NCBI GenBank assembly: GCA_900320415.1
Contig: ONSE01000063.1
Location: 1 to 24,717 of the forward strand
Direction of reading: 5' to 3'
Source of the DNA: an uncultured Eubacteriales bacterium
GTDB lineage: Bacteria; Bacillota; Clostridia; Oscillospirales; Acutalibacteraceae
Length of the DNA: 24,717 nt
The notes below the pieces were generated by a model, which worked only from the letters and a program-made list of their open reading frames with translations, searched no databases and was not told where the DNA came from. Within the stretch, counting starts at the first letter, position 1. Each line of letters begins with the position of its first letter. Below, piece by piece: positions 23,057 through 24,717 of the stretch. The translations under genes and the position numbers were made by a program.

Positions 23057-23085
23057 TTGAGATTTACCGACACCTGTGTTATAAT
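23057..23085 (+). promoter_or_regulatory. SigA promoter of ychF
   Basis: TTGAGA (23057-23062), 17 bases, perfect TATAAT (23080-23085), about 40 bases before the ATG at 23126. One of the clearest promoters in the window. Confidence 0.85.
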
Positions 23086-23125
23086 AGTGAGAATGTAACC
23101 AACGCCAAAGGAGAAGTGAAGATAA

Positions 23126-24220
23126 ATGAAGTTAGGTATTGTAGGACTTCCCAATGTGGGAAAGAGCACACTGTTCAACGCGATCACGAACGCGGGCGCG
23201 CAGAGCGCGAATTATCCGTTCTGCACCATCGAGCCGAATGTCGGCGTGGTAGCGGTTCCCGACAAGCGTCTTGACGTGCTCGCCGAGATGTACGACCCCG
23301 ACAAATACACACCCGCCTCCATTGAGTTTGTCGATATCGCGGGACTGGTCAAGGGCGCGTCCAAGGGCGAAGGTCTTGGCAACAAGTTCCTCTCCAACAT
23401 CCGCGAGTGCGACGCGATCGTCCATGTTGTCCGCTGCTTTGAAAACGACGACATCATTCACGTTGAGGGCAGCATCGACCCAAAAAGAGATATCGAGACC
23501 ATCAACCTCGAGCTGGTACTCTCCGACGTAGAGATGATGGAACGCCGCATTGACAAGACGAAAAAAATGCTCAAGGGCGACAAGAAATACAAGAGAGACA
23601 TCGAATTCTATCAGCGAGTACTTGACACGCTCCTTGAGGGCAAGCCCGCCAGAAGCGTCGAGTGCGACGAGGAAGAAAAAGCGCTTCTCGGCGAGGTGGC
23701 GCTGCTGACAAGCAAGCCCGTGATTTATGCCGCCAACCTCAGCGACGCGGATTTCTCCGGCGGAATCGAGTCCAACGAGGGTTACCGCGAGGTACAGAGG
23801 ATCGCCGCGGAGGAACACGCGGGCGTACTGCCCATCTGCGCCCAGCTGGAGGCGGAAATCGTTGAGATGGAAGAAGACGAGAAGGCCATGTTCCTCGAGG
23901 ATCTCGGTCTGGAGGAGAGCGGACTTGACCGTCTGATCAAGGAGTGCTACGCGCTTCTCGGCTTGATCTCCTACCTCACCGCCGGCAAGCAGGAGGTCAG
24001 GGCATGGACCATCAAGAACGGCACCAAGGCGCCCCAGGCGGCGGGAAAGATCCACTCCGACTTTGAGAGAGGCTTCATCCGCGCCGAGGTCATCGCCTTT
24101 GACGACCTGGTCGCCTGCGGCAGTATGGCAGCCGCGAAGGAAAAAGGTCTGGTCCGCAGCGAGGGCAAGGAATATGTCATGAAGGACGGAGACGTGGTTC
24201 TCTTCCGCTTTAATGTCTGA
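23126..24220 (+). CDS. ychF: Redox-regulated ATPase YchF (Obg family)
   Basis: Ribosome-associated P-loop ATPase of the TRAFAC/Obg group (OLA1 homologue), linked to stress and redox response. There are 364 residues, the usual length. The G1 motif is GLPNVGKST (7-15), the switch/G3 region VDIAGLVKGASKGEGLGN (about 69-86), and the base-specificity position reads NLSD rather than NKxD, as expected for the ATP-using branch. A coiled-coil helical domain spans about 125-200. The C-terminal TGS domain starts near LISYLTAGKQEVRAWTI and ends VVLFRFNV. The ATG follows AAAGGAG. It is transcribed alone. A fold-back repeat begins ten bases after its stop and separates it from its terminator. Confidence 0.95.
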   Translation: MKLGIVGLPNVGKSTLFNAITNAGAQSANYPFCTIEPNVGVVAVPDKRLDVLAEMYDPDKYTPASIEFVDIAGLVKGASKGEGLGNKFLSNIRECDAIVHVVRCFENDDIIHVEGSIDPKRDIETINLELVLSDVEMMERRIDKTKKMLKGDKKYKRDIEFYQRVLDTLLEGKPARSVECDEEEKALLGEVALLTSKPVIYAANLSDADFSGGIESNEGYREVQRIAAEEHAGVLPICAQLEAEIVEMEEDEKAMFLEDLGLEESGLDRLIKECYALLGLISYLTAGKQEVRAWTIKNGTKAPQAAGKIHSDFERGFIRAEVIAFDDLVACGSMAAAKEKGLVRSEGKEYVMKDGDVVLFRFNV

Positions 24221-24229
24221 TTTTGGTTT

Positions 24230-24389
24230 TGGGAATCTCTGATAATCCATTGTCGCACAGAGGTGCGGAAGCTTTATGTCAGAGTGTTGTCAAAACGCCG
24301 CAGAAGTACTAACGTATTCAAAGGGTTTTGGCAAGATTACGGCGTGAAGATTCCGGCTTTTTGCGCGTTAGGAATTTTTGAGGTTCCAT
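24230..24389 (+). repeat. MITE-like fold-back repeat, copy 3
   Basis: About 160 bases, same orientation as copies 2 and 4. Tips are GGGAATCTCTGATAATCC on the left and GGAATTTTTGAGGTTCC on the right. The inner arms CAAAAC / GGTTTTGG remain. It is more diverged than copies 1 and 4, so it is probably older. It lies in the 3' UTR of ychF, before the terminator at 24404. Confidence 0.8.
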
Positions 24390-24403
24390 TTGTTCATACA
24401 CAC

Positions 24404-24446
24404 AAAGACGTCCCGCGTGCGATGTGAGCCGCAGGACGTCTTTTTT
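24404..24446 (+). terminator. Intrinsic terminator of ychF
   Basis: AAAGACGTCC pairs with GGACGTCTTT around a 20-base loop that itself can pair (GCG/CGC), followed by a run of T's (24441-24446). It is the only strong terminator after ychF, and the intervening 183 bases are mostly repeat copy 3. Confidence 0.85.
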
Positions 24447-24458
24447 GGGGATCTCTAT

Positions 24459-24621
24459 AGGGAATCTCTAACAATTCAATGTCGCGCAGAAGTGCGGAAG
24501 ATTTATGGCAGAATATTGTCAAAGCTCCGCAGGAATACTGACGTATTTCAAGGAGATTTGGCAGGTTTATGCCGTGAAGCTTCCGTACTTATGCGCGGTA
24601 AGGAATTTTTAGAGGGTCTCT
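24459..24621 (+). repeat. MITE-like fold-back repeat, copy 4
   Basis: 163 bases, the same length as copy 1 and closely similar over the whole element, but inverted relative to it. The left tip is AGGGAATCTCTAA; the right tip has GAGGGTCTCT in place of GAGGTTCCCT. The nine bases TCTCTATAG occur at both edges (24452-24460 and 24617-24625). It starts 12 bases after the ychF terminator's T-run. Confidence 0.85.
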
Positions 24622-24637
24622 ATAGTTATACTATCTT

Positions 24638-24717
24638 CTAATAAAACTCTTTAACATCTGTTGCGCTGACCTCCTGATTGATCATTGCGTGAGCCGGCTG
24701 TAGCTTTTTACAACAGA
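24638..24717 (-). CDS. Possible C-terminal end of a gene entering from the right
   Basis: On the minus strand the frame is open from the window edge for 25 codons and ends at a TAG (24638-24640), with the last residues ATDVKEFY. It is too short to recognise and could be open by chance. An AGGAGG inside it is followed after 12 bases by an ATG, but that frame closes after eight codons. The stop lies 16 bases from repeat copy 4. Confidence 0.3.
   Translation of the reverse strand, partial: CCKKLQPAHAMINQEVSATDVKEFY

Noticed and set aside
23132..24250. A 372-codon open frame opposite ychF
   Set aside because: Antisense to a full-length, motif-complete ychF with its own promoter and ribosome site.
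24378..24641. An 87-codon open frame on the plus strand near the right end
   Set aside because: It runs through the ychF terminator and repeat copy 4, so it is an accident of non-coding repeats.
1..24717. CRISPR arrays, tRNA or rRNA genes, phage or defence genes, large riboswitches
   Set aside because: No regularly spaced short repeats, no cloverleaf or rRNA-like sequence and no phage or defence protein families were seen; the only dispersed repeats are the four fold-back elements.

Overview
The window looks like a piece of a chromosome from a spore-forming, Gram-positive Clostridia, most likely an Oscillospiraceae/Ruminococcus-type gut bacterium. The evidence is the Firmicutes gene orders (tilS-hpt-ftsH, gdpP-rplI-dnaB, fakA-recG), the endosporulation genes yqfC, yqfD and ylbJ, SigA-like promoters, Shine-Dalgarno-led genes and fairly GC-rich coding sequence. 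The genus is an inference. Almost everything is core housekeeping. I see no prophage, CRISPR array, defence island, tRNA or rRNA.

Layout. (1) 1-636: a 163-bp fold-back repeat followed by a small helix-turn-helix regulator. (2) 712-10431, minus strand: a probable operon of about 9.7 kb read from a promoter at 10402-10431, in the order rnjA, gdpP, rplI, dnaB, tilS, hpt, ftsH. It joins RNA decay, c-di-AMP breakdown, a ribosomal protein, the replicative helicase, tRNA modification, purine salvage and membrane proteolysis. (3) 10545-11481: rnhA (plus) converges on nrdR (minus) at a perfect bidirectional terminator. (4) 11599-19232, minus strand: yqfC, yqfD, ymdB, fakA, recG and a D-Ala-D-Ala carboxypeptidase. 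Internal promoters precede ymdB and fakA, and a terminator separates fakA from recG. (5) 19418-24220, plus strand: ylbJ with a SigE-like promoter, asnB, a PAP2 phosphatase and ychF, the last two with their own SigA-like promoters. (6) 24221-24717: two more repeats around the ychF terminator, then the possible end of a gene running in from the right.

The most notable non-genic feature is a family of short repeats (four copies: 1-163, 19264-19373, 24230-24389, 24459-24621). Each full-length copy is a long imperfect palindrome, with two arms of about 70 bp around a 23-bp centre and ends of the form AGGGAAYCTCTAA. They look like MITEs mobilised in trans, since no transposase is encoded here. They sit in promoter and 3'-UTR positions: one may lend a -35 box to the regulator gene, one abuts the SigE-like promoter of ylbJ, and one lies between ychF and its terminator. 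Other second-look signals are a hairpin at the predicted 5' end of the mRNA for RNase J, a 5'-to-3' exonuclease, and palindromes over the predicted start sites of nrdR and fakA. I did not find a clearly new multi-gene system.
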